Shown one piece after another: positions 23,092-30,921 of a stretch of DNA of 64,000 nucleotides; the stretch's first letter is position 1; the number at the start of each line of letters is the position of its first letter. The position numbers and the translations under genes were made by a program. The DNA comes from Myxococcota bacterium (GTDB taxonomy: Bacteria > Myxococcota_A > Polyangia > JAAYKL01): positions 1-64,000 of the forward strand of contig JASJCT010000003.1 in the NCBI GenBank assembly GCA_030065855.1, in the 5' to 3' direction. The notes beneath the pieces were generated by a model. It ran no database searches. It saw nothing but the letters and a program-made list of their open reading frames with translations, and was not told the origin of the DNA.

Positions 23092-23769
23092 ATGAAGTGC
23101 GACATAAAGAGTGCCCCTGACTTTGCCCTTATCGACTGTGGGCTAGAAGACGGGGAATCGATCGTAGCTGAATCCGGTGCCATGGTGTCCATGTCCTCGA
23201 ACATCAAGATGAAGACCGAAGCGAGAGGCGGCGTGCTGGCAGCGGCCAAAAGGAAGTTGCTCGGCGGTGAATCCATTTTTCAAAACACCTATACCGCAAC
23301 GGGCGGCAGCGGGCGAGTCATGCTCGCGCCCGGAGCGCCCGGGGATATCATCGCCTTTGATTTAGAACCGAATCGATCCCTCATGATCCAGTCGTCTGCT
23401 TATGTGGCAGCCACACCCGAGGTTCAGCTGGACACAAAGTGGGGTGGCGCGCGGGGGTTTTTCTCGGGCGTGGGGTTGTTCCTGCTCAAGGCAACCGGCC
23501 CGGGGACGGTCTTTGTGGCGTCCTACGGCGCGATATACCCCAAAAAGTGCGAGGGGGAGTACGTGGTAGACACGGATCACATCGTTGCGTTTGAGGACTC
23601 GGTGGACTATCGCATCAGCAAGGTAGGGGGCATCAAGTCGCTTTTCTTCGGCGGTGAGGGATTGGTGGCCCGGTTCTCCGGAAACGGCATGATCTACGCC
23701 CAAACCAGAAGCCCGTCCTCCCTAGCAGCTTTTCTCCACCCCTACCGCGCCGTAAAAAACAACAACTGA
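23092..23769 (+). CDS. AIM24/TIGR00266 family protein, third of three
   Basis: A 225-residue paralogue: SAPDFALIDCGLEDGESIVAESGAMVSM, ESIFQNTYTATGGSGRVMLAPG, EYVVDTDHIVAFEDSVDYRISK. It lacks the long hydrophobic insertion of the first copy. GGAGG precedes the ATG. The gene is followed by the inverted copy of the CCCCCTTGAAAAAGGGGG repeat, which may terminate the operon. Confidence 0.9.
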   Translation: MKCDIKSAPDFALIDCGLEDGESIVAESGAMVSMSSNIKMKTEARGGVLAAAKRKLLGGESIFQNTYTATGGSGRVMLAPGAPGDIIAFDLEPNRSLMIQSSAYVAATPEVQLDTKWGGARGFFSGVGLFLLKATGPGTVFVASYGAIYPKKCEGEYVVDTDHIVAFEDSVDYRISKVGGIKSLFFGGEGLVARFSGNGMIYAQTRSPSSLAAFLHPYRAVKNNN

Positions 23770-23815
23770 CGGCCTACTAGCGCTTTATCAAGCAATTAGT
23801 GATGGATAGGTGATG

Positions 23816-23908
23816 AATTCCCCCTTGAAAAGGGGGCAGGGGGGATATCGTCACTATCCCCGCAGTGTTTGAAAATCCCCCTAACCCCCTTTTTCAAAGG
23901 GGGAAATC
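23816..23908. repeat. Palindromic repeat of the CCCCCTTGAAAAAGGGGG type, copy 2 (inverted)
   Basis: GAATTCCCCCTTGAAAAGGG.. and ..CCCCCTTTTTCAAAGGGGGA flank a spacer with ATCGTCACTATCCCCGCAGTG. Its reverse complement matches 13814-13903. It lies between the convergent ends of the third AIM24 gene and the histidine kinase. Confidence 0.9.
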
Positions 23909-23944
23909 GGAATCTGTACCCGTCAGAGTGGACTTGAATGTGCT

Positions 23945-25327
23945 CTAGCGCGATGCTTGAGCGCGGGGCAGTTTTATCCAAAAGACAGATCCGCTGATTT
24001 TCCCTGCGGTCATGCCGACCTCGCCGTTCATGGCCGTGGCCAGGTGTTTGGCAATGGCCAAGCCAAGCCCGGTCCCCCCCATTTCCCGGGAACGCCCGGG
24101 ATCGACGCGATAAAATCGTTCAAATAGCCGGTTCCGATGCTCGGGCTCGATACCAGGGCCGTTGTCTTCGACTTCGATGCACACCAGTTCCTGTTCCTCG
24201 CGCGCCCGAAGCAGCACGCGCCCTCCTTTAGGGGAGTATTTCACTGCGTTGTCGGTAAAATTGAACAACACCTGATCCAGTGCGCGCGTATCTGCCACCA
24301 CACCGAGGTCACCGGCCGGCTGCACTTGAATTGAGAAATCCTTTTCAATGGCCTGGGTCTCCAAAGCAGCAGCAGCCCGTCGAAGCGCCAGGGACACGGG
24401 CACTGTTTCCTTGACCAGTTCGTACTTACCCGCTTCGATCCGCGAGACATCCAGCAGGTCTGAAATCAGATTGGACAGGCGCTCTGCATTGGTCACCATG
24501 GAGGTGAGGAATCGAACCGCGGCCTCCCGATTGTCGATTGCTCCGTCCAACAGGGTTTCGGCGTTTGCGCGAATGATGGACACAGGCGTACGCAGCTCAT
24601 GGGAGACATTTGAGACAAAATCCCGCCGCACATTTTCGAGTTGTCTGAGCTCGGTCATATCCCTGAGCACGACCACTGCACCGCCGGATTTGCGCCGGGT
24701 GGCCCGGGCCAGAATGCGGCGATGTTCTGTCCCGGGAAGGTCAAATTCAACAGCTGCCTCGCCTCTTTCGTTTACGTCCACCACCATGGCATGGAGCGCA
24801 GGTGCGCGCACGGTTTCGAGCAGGGTGTGTCCGATGGGGCCATCCCCCAGGCCCAGCAGCATAATCGCTGCTCGGTTGATGAGGGTCACCCGCTGCGCTT
24901 CGTCCAGGGCGAGGACCGCTTCGCTCATGCCGTTGAGGATCGCTTCAAACCTATCGCGCTCGTCAGCCAGGGCGGTTACGTGGCCCTCGAGCTGCTCTGA
25001 AAGCCGATTGAGGGATCCAGCAAGGCCGCCGAAGTCGTCGTGGGAAACAATATCGATGGGGCCGCGACGTTGTCCCTCGGCTGTCTTACGGGCAAAATCT
25101 ACAAGGATGCGCAGCGTGCTGGAAAGAAAGCGGGAAAACACGGCACTCACGATGAGCGCGATACCAATGGCCACCCCCCCCCCAATAAAAATTAGGGTCG
25201 TTGGGTTTGCCACCGCTCCTGGGTTGTTGCTGAGAAAATGGGACAGCACTGCGCCAGTTGCCCCAACCCCCAAAAAGACCAGTGCGAAAACAGCGAAAAA
25301 GAGTTTGCGTCGGACACCTATTCTCAA
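23945..25327 (-). CDS. PhoR-like sensor histidine kinase
   Basis: A 460-residue protein. It has two N-terminal membrane segments (FFAVFALVFLGVGATGAVL and LIFIGGGVAIGIALIVSAVF) with almost no periplasmic loop, a HAMP-like linker, a PAS domain (about 105-215), HisKA with FVSNVSHELRTP (phospho-His) and HATPase (NFTDNAVKYSPKGG, EDNGPGIEPEHRNRLFERF, GGTGLGLAIAKHL). Overlap of four bases with the upstream response regulator gene shows a two-component operon. PhoR of phosphate control has this same architecture, but no pst/phoU genes are in view, so phosphate sensing is only a family-based guess. Confidence 0.92.
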   Translation of the reverse strand: MRIGVRRKLFFAVFALVFLGVGATGAVLSHFLSNNPGAVANPTTLIFIGGGVAIGIALIVSAVFSRFLSSTLRILVDFARKTAEGQRRGPIDIVSHDDFGGLAGSLNRLSEQLEGHVTALADERDRFEAILNGMSEAVLALDEAQRVTLINRAAIMLLGLGDGPIGHTLLETVRAPALHAMVVDVNERGEAAVEFDLPGTEHRRILARATRRKSGGAVVVLRDMTELRQLENVRRDFVSNVSHELRTPVSIIRANAETLLDGAIDNREAAVRFLTSMVTNAERLSNLISDLLDVSRIEAGKYELVKETVPVSLALRRAAAALETQAIEKDFSIQVQPAGDLGVVADTRALDQVLFNFTDNAVKYSPKGGRVLLRAREEQELVCIEVEDNGPGIEPEHRNRLFERFYRVDPGRSREMGGTGLGLAIAKHLATAMNGEVGMTAGKISGSVFWIKLPRAQASR

Positions 25328-26040
25328 CCGACAGACCCCTCATTATCCCTGTTTAGTTCGGCCCGAAAGCGATATCCCACACCGCGAATTGTTTCCAGAT
25401 ACGACCCGGCAGCCCCCAGTTTTTCCCGCAGGCGTTTCACGTGGGTATCCACAGTGCGGGTTGTAATGTCCGCGTGTATTTCCCAGACATCCGCCAGCAG
25501 CATCTCCCTGGTTTGAACGCGGCCTTTGCGGCTTAATAGGGTGTGCAATAATTTGAATTCCAGCGCTGTCAGGGAGATCTCCAGTTCGTCGACCCGCACC
25601 AGGTGCCCGGGCACATCCACCTGCAATACACCGTAAACGATGATATCAGTGGGTGGTGCGGTTTTTTGCCGTCGCTTGAGAATTGCCTGCACCCGGAGCA
25701 TGAGCTCCCGAACGCTAAAGGGCTTGGTTACGTAGTCATCTGCGCCAACTTCAAAGCCGACCACCCGATCGATCTCCTCTCCCTTGGCAGTTAACATGAG
25801 AACGAGGGCATCTCGCGTTCTTTCACTGGCGCGAATCCGGCGGCATATTTCGATACCCGAAACGTCCGGTAACATGAGGTCGAGCAAAATGAGGTCTGGA
25901 ACCGGGTCCCGTTCTAGTTGCTCGATCGCGGATCGGCCGTCCAATGCGGTGCGTACAGTATAGCCACTGCTTTCGAGATTATAGGTCAGCACCTCGACGA
26001 GGTCGCGCTCATCCTCAATTATCAGAATGGTCTCTGCCAT
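25324..26040 (-). CDS. PhoB/OmpR-family response regulator
   Basis: A 238-residue protein. The receiver domain carries the acidic pair EDE (near residue 10), phospho-acceptor Asp in LILLDLMLPDVSG, Thr/Lys in MLTAKGEE and YVTKPFSVREL. A winged-helix OmpR/PhoB DNA-binding domain follows (LTALEFKLLHTLLSRKGRVQTREMLLADVW, TVDTHVKRLREKLG, RGVGYRF). The stop overlaps the kinase start (25324-25327). It would act as the transcriptional output of the kinase at 23945-25327. Confidence 0.93.
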   Translation of the reverse strand: MAETILIIEDERDLVEVLTYNLESSGYTVRTALDGRSAIEQLERDPVPDLILLDLMLPDVSGIEICRRIRASERTRDALVLMLTAKGEEIDRVVGFEVGADDYVTKPFSVRELMLRVQAILKRRQKTAPPTDIIVYGVLQVDVPGHLVRVDELEISLTALEFKLLHTLLSRKGRVQTREMLLADVWEIHADITTRTVDTHVKRLREKLGAAGSYLETIRGVGYRFRAELNRDNEGSVG

Positions 26041-26248
26041 GGCGAATACCTACGCCTGCCAAGTGACAGGCGCGTGTCCTCCTAGTAACGTTGGGGCAAA
26101 TCTTTATCACCTGTTATGTCCTTTAATTTAATAGCATACTGACATTTATACCAAGCGACAAACAGCTGTAAAACAAATGGCCATAGGGAATAATCCAGTG
26201 TATATTTTCAAAAAGGTACTTGTTAACCAAATAAAGGAGCATGCACCA

Positions 26249-26653
26249 TTGGTTTTCAATATCTCTGAAGCGGCAAACCTGGGCATTCACGCTTTAACCT
26301 ATATTGCCAACAACCCCAACCAACACCCCGTATCAACCGGACGGGTAGCCGAGGCGATAGGGGCGTCTGAAAACCACCTGAGTAAGGTGTTTCAGAGGCT
26401 GACCAAAGCCGGCTTGGTGCATTCCATTCGGGGCCCCAAAGGTGGATTTGTCCTCGCGCACCTGCCTAAAGAAATTACAATCCTAAATATCTACGAGGCG
26501 ATCGACGGGGCTCTCGGCAAGGGTAGCTGCCTGCTCAATCAGACCGCCTGTGATCGAGAAAGATGTGTTTTCGGTGATTTGGTCTCTCAAATACAGCACC
26601 GTGTCGATGACTATTTCTCCAAGACAACTCTGGCAGACCTGGTCGAAAAATAG
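26249..26653 (+). CDS. Rrf2-family transcriptional regulator
   Basis: About 134 residues. Winged helix: ISEAANLGIHALTYIAN, VAEAIGASENHLSKVFQRLTKAGLVHSIRGPKGGFVL. A three-Cys cluster (C-x7-C-x4-C in GSCLLNQTACDRERCVF) is as expected for an iron-sulfur ligand. The frame is open to an ATG at 26177, but Rrf2 proteins start close to the first helix, and the TTG at 26249 has a good AAAGGAG nine bases upstream, so TTG is preferred. Such proteins sense NO, redox or iron-sulfur status. A second Rrf2 gene is at 53492. Confidence 0.88.
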   Translation: MVFNISEAANLGIHALTYIANNPNQHPVSTGRVAEAIGASENHLSKVFQRLTKAGLVHSIRGPKGGFVLAHLPKEITILNIYEAIDGALGKGSCLLNQTACDRERCVFGDLVSQIQHRVDDYFSKTTLADLVEK

Positions 26654-26679
26654 ACCCTGACCTATTTATCGATTTACTT

Positions 26680-26727
26680 TCTCTGTTTTTCTAAATATTA
26701 TATGTAATACATTTAGATTTTCAGAGA
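26680..26727. repeat. Imperfect inverted repeat between the Rrf2 gene and a lipoprotein gene
   Basis: TCTCTGTTTTTCTAAAT and ATTTAGATTTTCAGAGA form 17-base arms with matching ends and an A/T-mismatched centre around a 14-base AT-rich loop. It could be a terminator or an operator; TTGACA follows at 26733. Confidence 0.5.
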
Positions 26728-26772
26728 AAAAGTTGACAATTTACGTGCGAGAAAGGCCAAAAGGGTTAGGAA

Positions 26773-28017
26773 ATGACAAAAACTAGCATTGTGTTTGGCA
26801 TGTTATGTTGCTTTATCCTTGCGCCAGCCTACATGCGCTGCACTGGCGATAACAATGTTAATGAAAGCGGATCAGACGCTGATTCAGATAGCGATTCGGA
26901 TTCAGACAGCGATTCAGATATGGACAGTGATTCGGATTCAGACAGCGATTCAGATATGGACAGTGATTCAGATTCGGACAGTGATTCAGATTCGGACAGC
27001 GATTCGGATTCGGACAGCGATGCCGATACTGATACAGATACTGACACCGATACAGATACCGACACCGATACTGATACAGATACCGACACCGATACAGACA
27101 CAGACACAGATACAGATACAGACACAGACACAGAGGAAGAGGGAGATCCAAACGACGCCTGTGAGATAATAGGCGGACCGACAAACAGCCAGCCAAATCA
27201 GAACGGAACCGTCAGAATAGAAAATGCCCAATATTCATTTAATCCAGATGAGATTGAATCCATCCGCCCTGAGATTTTCCAGCCCGGACATTTTTCCATC
27301 TTTGATATTCTCGTTCATCTAAAAAACAAAGGAGAAATTAGTCTCGAATATCATTATGACGAGGCTAAAGACACACATATCATCGATGAAATGGAGGGCA
27401 AAACCAAGTGGTGGTACAATGTCTATTACGACGACGGTTGGCTTGAGAGATCCATCCATCGTATGGATTTCTATCCGGTCAAAGACCATATGTACATTAA
27501 GTTCGTGCTCGCAAAAGACGTGAGGGGTCGGAATGGACCGCTCCCAGTCAATTTGGATACTTGGTACGCTGCTTACGAGACTGAAGTAACCAGACTAAAA
27601 AATAACGGGGGCAAGGTCATTATTCCAGAGGTTAGAATCGTGGGTCCAAACGGGCCGTACCTTCAGTTTTCCAATGTTGAGGTCACCAAGTACAATTTTA
27701 GAGAAGATACCTTCAAAAAGGGAACTGTCACTTTATCTGATGTAATATTGACACTCGGTGAGCGGGACGAGTTTTCGTGTAAATATACTTGGTTTGAGAC
27801 CTTTGCCGGCGACAGAATCGACAACTATTGGCTAAACAGCATTGACGATTTTCATCACAATCAGAGATCTGGTTTTGTGCAGGAATCCGGTGAGCCAGGG
27901 CAGGAGAGTGGAAACTTGCCGTATGATCACGAACAGGGAAATCATCCGCACCTGTCATCAGACCATCGGGTGATTGTAAGTCCCCAATATGTGCTGTTTC
28001 ACTGGATTGATATATAG
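26773..28017 (+). CDS. Secreted/lipoprotein with (SD)n-(TD)n linker and unrecognised head
   Basis: A 414-residue protein. The N-terminal hydrophobic segment ([23 protein letters not shown]) has candidate lipid-attachment Cys residues, although the lipobox (AYMRC) is not canonical. A long linker of Ser-Asp then Thr-Asp repeats runs from about residue 33 to 120. The head of about 290 residues ([22 protein letters not shown]...) is rich in Tyr, Trp and charged residues with beta-like patterning and matches no family I recognise. AGGAA precedes the ATG. It continues the linker-lipoprotein theme of the 1-10 kb island with a different head. Confidence 0.8.
   Translation: MTKTSIVFGMLCCFILAPAYMRCTGDNNVNESGSDADSDSDSDSDSDSDMDSDSDSDSDSDMDSDSDSDSDSDSDSDSDSDSDADTDTDTDTDTDTDTDTDTDTDTDTDTDTDTDTDTDTEEEGDPNDACEIIGGPTNSQPNQNGTVRIENAQYSFNPDEIESIRPEIFQPGHFSIFDILVHLKNKGEISLEYHYDEAKDTHIIDEMEGKTKWWYNVYYDDGWLERSIHRMDFYPVKDHMYIKFVLAKDVRGRNGPLPVNLDTWYAAYETEVTRLKNNGGKVIIPEVRIVGPNGPYLQFSNVEVTKYNFREDTFKKGTVTLSDVILTLGERDEFSCKYTWFETFAGDRIDNYWLNSIDDFHHNQRSGFVQESGEPGQESGNLPYDHEQGNHPHLSSDHRVIVSPQYVLFHWIDI
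26863..27132 (+). repeat. Low-complexity tract encoding (SD)n then (TD)n
   Basis: GATTCRGAY-type units (Asp-Ser) change abruptly to GATACNGAYACN units (Asp-Thr) near 27025, inside the gene 26773-28017. Confidence 0.9.
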
Positions 28018-28307
28018 GTTCCACTTCAGGCATATTTTTTAGTTGATCACGCGTTTAACCCCCTCAAGAGTTCCCTGAAGAGACGTCTGGGATAAGGCTT
28101 AGAAAAAAAGCTCGGATGAGACATGATGTGGGTGTGGTTTTCGATCTTGACCTGCCCCAATGGACACTGTGCTACAAGGCCCCGGGGTTGTGTTTATCTT
28201 ACGCGACAGGTAAAACACAAGAGCCCGAGAAGTTGGTTCTATAAGTGTGACCAGAAGCTGCGAGGTGCACAGTCATCTAACAGAATAGACGCATTCGAGG
28301 TTTGATT
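28018..28307. other. Intergenic region with no recognised gene
   Basis: Small open frames are present but none has a start signal or family resemblance. The last bases, GAGGTTTGATT before the ATG at 28308, recur before the GTG at 33476 and serve as the ribosome-binding site. No convincing terminator or RNA gene was seen. Confidence 0.5.
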
Positions 28308-30869
28308 ATGAGAATCGAAAACAGGCTAAAGTTGCAAGGTCATTTGCTGTGGCATGTCTTTTTATTTACCGTTGGCTGTTGGCATGCGGGATGCCAGGAA
28401 AAGCCAGACACTGGCACAGATACAGGCACAGAGACTGCTTCTAACATCGATACCGATACAGATACAGATACAGGCCTTGATACCGAAAGCGGCCTTGATA
28501 CCGAAAGCATCGTAGATGGCGGTAGTGATGGGGCCGCAGATGTGGACACGGACACCGACACAGATACGGACACCGACACAGATACGGACACCGACACTGA
28601 CACAGATACGGACACCGACACAGATACGGACACCGACACCGACAGTGGCACAGATACGGACACCGACACTGACACAGATACGGACACCGACACAGATACG
28701 GACACCGACACCGACAGTGGCACAGATACGGATACTGGCACTGACACAGAACCGGATACTGGCACTGGCACAGATACGGATTCTTCCCTTGATGGGTGTA
28801 TCATTGATGGGGCGTTCTTTGAAGATGGGGACAAGAACCCTCAAAATGTCTGCCAGAAGTGCGATATTTCCCTTTCCACCACAGAGTGGAGCGATGACGA
28901 TGGCGCTGATTGCGACGACGATCTGTTTTGTACGGTAGGTGATACGTGTCTTTCCGGCGCCTGTTCTGGGGAAGAGAGAAACTGTGATGACGAAACGTTC
29001 TGCAATGGCGTCGAGTATTGTGTAGAAGCGACCGACGAATGTGTCAGCCCTGGTGATCCGTGTATAGCGTTGGAGCAACAGTGTTTTGAAGAGGAGACGC
29101 AATGCTGTGAGCCCGAGAGTTACCAGGGGTGCAATGCCCAAGGGGATGTGGTCTGGTTTGATTCCTGCGATCACGAGGGCGCGTTAATAGAAGATTGTCT
29201 AGACATTCACGGAACGTGTGAATCGGGGGTGTGCGCTTGTCTTCCGGGATGGTTTGGAGAACACTGCGATCGCTGCATTGTCTTTGTGGATGGCATGACC
29301 GGAGATGACCAGGCTGACGGCACTTCCTGGGGCAATGCCGTGCAGACCGTACAACTGGGATTGGACTTGGCGACAAATGACCACTGCGATATCTGGGTCG
29401 CCGCCGGTACGTACTATCCAGACGAAGGCCTATCATCACTGCCGGCTGACGAGCGGATGTCCTCCTTCTGGCTAAGGCCCCATGTCGGTCTATACGGGGG
29501 GTTCTCAGGAACTGAAACGAATTTCGAAGAGCGAGATATTGACCGCTTTGTAACGACACTGAGTGGAGACGTTGGGCGGCCTGGCGTATCTTACGACAAT
29601 GCCTATCATGTGGTCATCGGATCCAATTATGCCATAATTGACGGATTTACGATTACCGGAGGGTATGCAAACTACCCTGGAGACGAAACTTATGAGGAAG
29701 GCGGGGGAATGTACAATTTTAATGCCTCTCCCATCGTAAACAGATGTATTTTTGAGAACAATTATTCGTTTGAGGACGGTGGTGGGATGAAAAATCATCA
29801 CTCGTCACCATTGGTAACGAATTGTACATTCACGAAAAATATATCAAATGACAGAGGCGGTGGTATGTATAACCAAAACAGTTCACCTACGGTGATGAAT
29901 TCTATATTTGATAGTAATAATGCAGAGGACCGAGGGGGTGGCATGTACAACACCGAGGGTTCAATACCTATAGTGTCAGATTGTATATTCGACGGCAATT
30001 ATGCTGCTGACCAGGGCGGTGGCATGTATAACACCAGTTCTACTGAAGCGACAGTTGCCAGCTGTGATTTTTTGAACAATGAAGCTGGAGAAGACGGCGG
30101 TGGCATGCGCAATTACAATAGTACGGCAGTGATTATTGATAGTGTTTTCGAAAATAATAGAGTTTTTAATGATGACGGCGGCGCTATATATAATACGAAC
30201 ACGTCCCTAACACTATTCAACTGCACAGTTCAAAATAACACCGCCGCAGATTGCGGCGGTGGGTTGCGCATTATAGAGTCAACAGCTACTTTGGTAAATT
30301 GTGTTATTTCTAACAACAGCGCAGGTGATGATGGTGGCGGGCTTGATAGCACGGATTCTTCTTTTTCAATAACGAATTGTACTATTGTGAATAATATGGC
30401 TGGAGATGAAGGTGGAGGCATCTGGAATAGGAATGATGCATCTTCATCAAATATGAAGAATACAATCTTATGGGGTAACACAGCGGTTGACCTTGGTCCT
30501 CAAGTCTACAATGAACCAAATTCAAATCTAATTATCGAATACAGCGATATCGAAGGTGAGTGCCCAGTGCCCGAGTGTACCACCAGCGCAGTCGGCAACA
30601 TCCATCTAAATCCTATGTTTGTGGATGAGGATGCGGCAGATTATCGACTCTCACTTGATTCTCCGTGCATCAACAGGGGAGACAACGCTGGGTTGCCGTT
30701 AGACCTAGCAGATTTGGATAACGATGAAGATGTGGGCGAAGTGCTTCCAATTGACCTGGCAGGGAATGAACGCGTCATTGGTCAAGTAGTAGATATGGGG
30801 GCTTTTGAAAACCAGGATGCCGAAGATGTGGACGCAGGCGTCGACAGTGGCATCGATAGCGGGCTCTAA
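28308..30869 (+). CDS. Surface lipoprotein: DT linker, Cys-rich region, beta-helix (choice-of-anchor Q type), copy 1
   Basis: The start ATG 28308 (GAGG eight bases upstream) gives MRIENRLKLQGHLLWHVFLFTVGC. The lipobox is TVGC (Cys 24; HAGC at 29 is an alternative). A linker of (DT)n with Gly/Ser breaks covers about residues 35-160. A Cys-rich region follows (CQKCDISLSTTEW, CDDETFCNGVEYC and an EGF-like CLPGWFGEHCDRC). Then comes a beta-helix of about 500 residues: repeated GGGMYNxxxSxPxVxNCxFxxN turns that resemble Pmp/right-handed parallel beta-helix proteins, entered through VFVDGMTGDDQADGTSWGNAVQTVQ. The C-terminus returns to D/A-rich sequence. Extracellular and cell-attached; function unknown (adhesion or polysaccharide binding are guesses). 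Confidence 0.88.
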   Translation: MRIENRLKLQGHLLWHVFLFTVGCWHAGCQEKPDTGTDTGTETASNIDTDTDTDTGLDTESGLDTESIVDGGSDGAADVDTDTDTDTDTDTDTDTDTDTDTDTDTDTDTDTDSGTDTDTDTDTDTDTDTDTDTDTDSGTDTDTGTDTEPDTGTGTDTDSSLDGCIIDGAFFEDGDKNPQNVCQKCDISLSTTEWSDDDGADCDDDLFCTVGDTCLSGACSGEERNCDDETFCNGVEYCVEATDECVSPGDPCIALEQQCFEEETQCCEPESYQGCNAQGDVVWFDSCDHEGALIEDCLDIHGTCESGVCACLPGWFGEHCDRCIVFVDGMTGDDQADGTSWGNAVQTVQLGLDLATNDHCDIWVAAGTYYPDEGLSSLPADERMSSFWLRPHVGLYGGFSGTETNFEERDIDRFVTTLSGDVGRPGVSYDNAYHVVIGSNYAIIDGFTITGGYANYPGDETYEEGGGMYNFNASPIVNRCIFENNYSFEDGGGMKNHHSSPLVTNCTFTKNISNDRGGGMYNQNSSPTVMNSIFDSNNAEDRGGGMYNTEGSIPIVSDCIFDGNYAADQGGGMYNTSSTEATVASCDFLNNEAGEDGGGMRNYNSTAVIIDSVFENNRVFNDDGGAIYNTNTSLTLFNCTVQNNTAADCGGGLRIIESTATLVNCVISNNSAGDDGGGLDSTDSSFSITNCTIVNNMAGDEGGGIWNRNDASSSNMKNTILWGNTAVDLGPQVYNEPNSNLIIEYSDIEGECPVPECTTSAVGNIHLNPMFVDEDAADYRLSLDSPCINRGDNAGLPLDLADLDNDEDVGEVLPIDLAGNERVIGQVVDMGAFENQDAEDVDAGVDSGIDSGL
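28405..28785 (+). repeat. Low-complexity tract encoding the (DT)n linker, copy 1
   Basis: Includes a near-perfect internal duplication of a block ending in ACCGACAGTGGCACAGATAC (around 28640 and 28710), so the tract has recently expanded or can vary in length. Confidence 0.85.
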
Positions 30870-30921
30870 TTCCAGAGACTGAGAAGAGTTGTACACGCTT
30901 CCTGGAAAGTAAAATCTGATC

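Noticed and set aside
24348-25466. 372-residue + strand frame
   Set aside because: Lies opposite the PhoR-like kinase, whose domains and coupling to the response regulator are clear; composition is Arg/Ser-rich without motifs.
28123-28305. 60-residue + strand frame in the 28-kb gap
   Set aside because: No family resemblance and no ribosome-binding site; overlaps the leader of the beta-helix gene.
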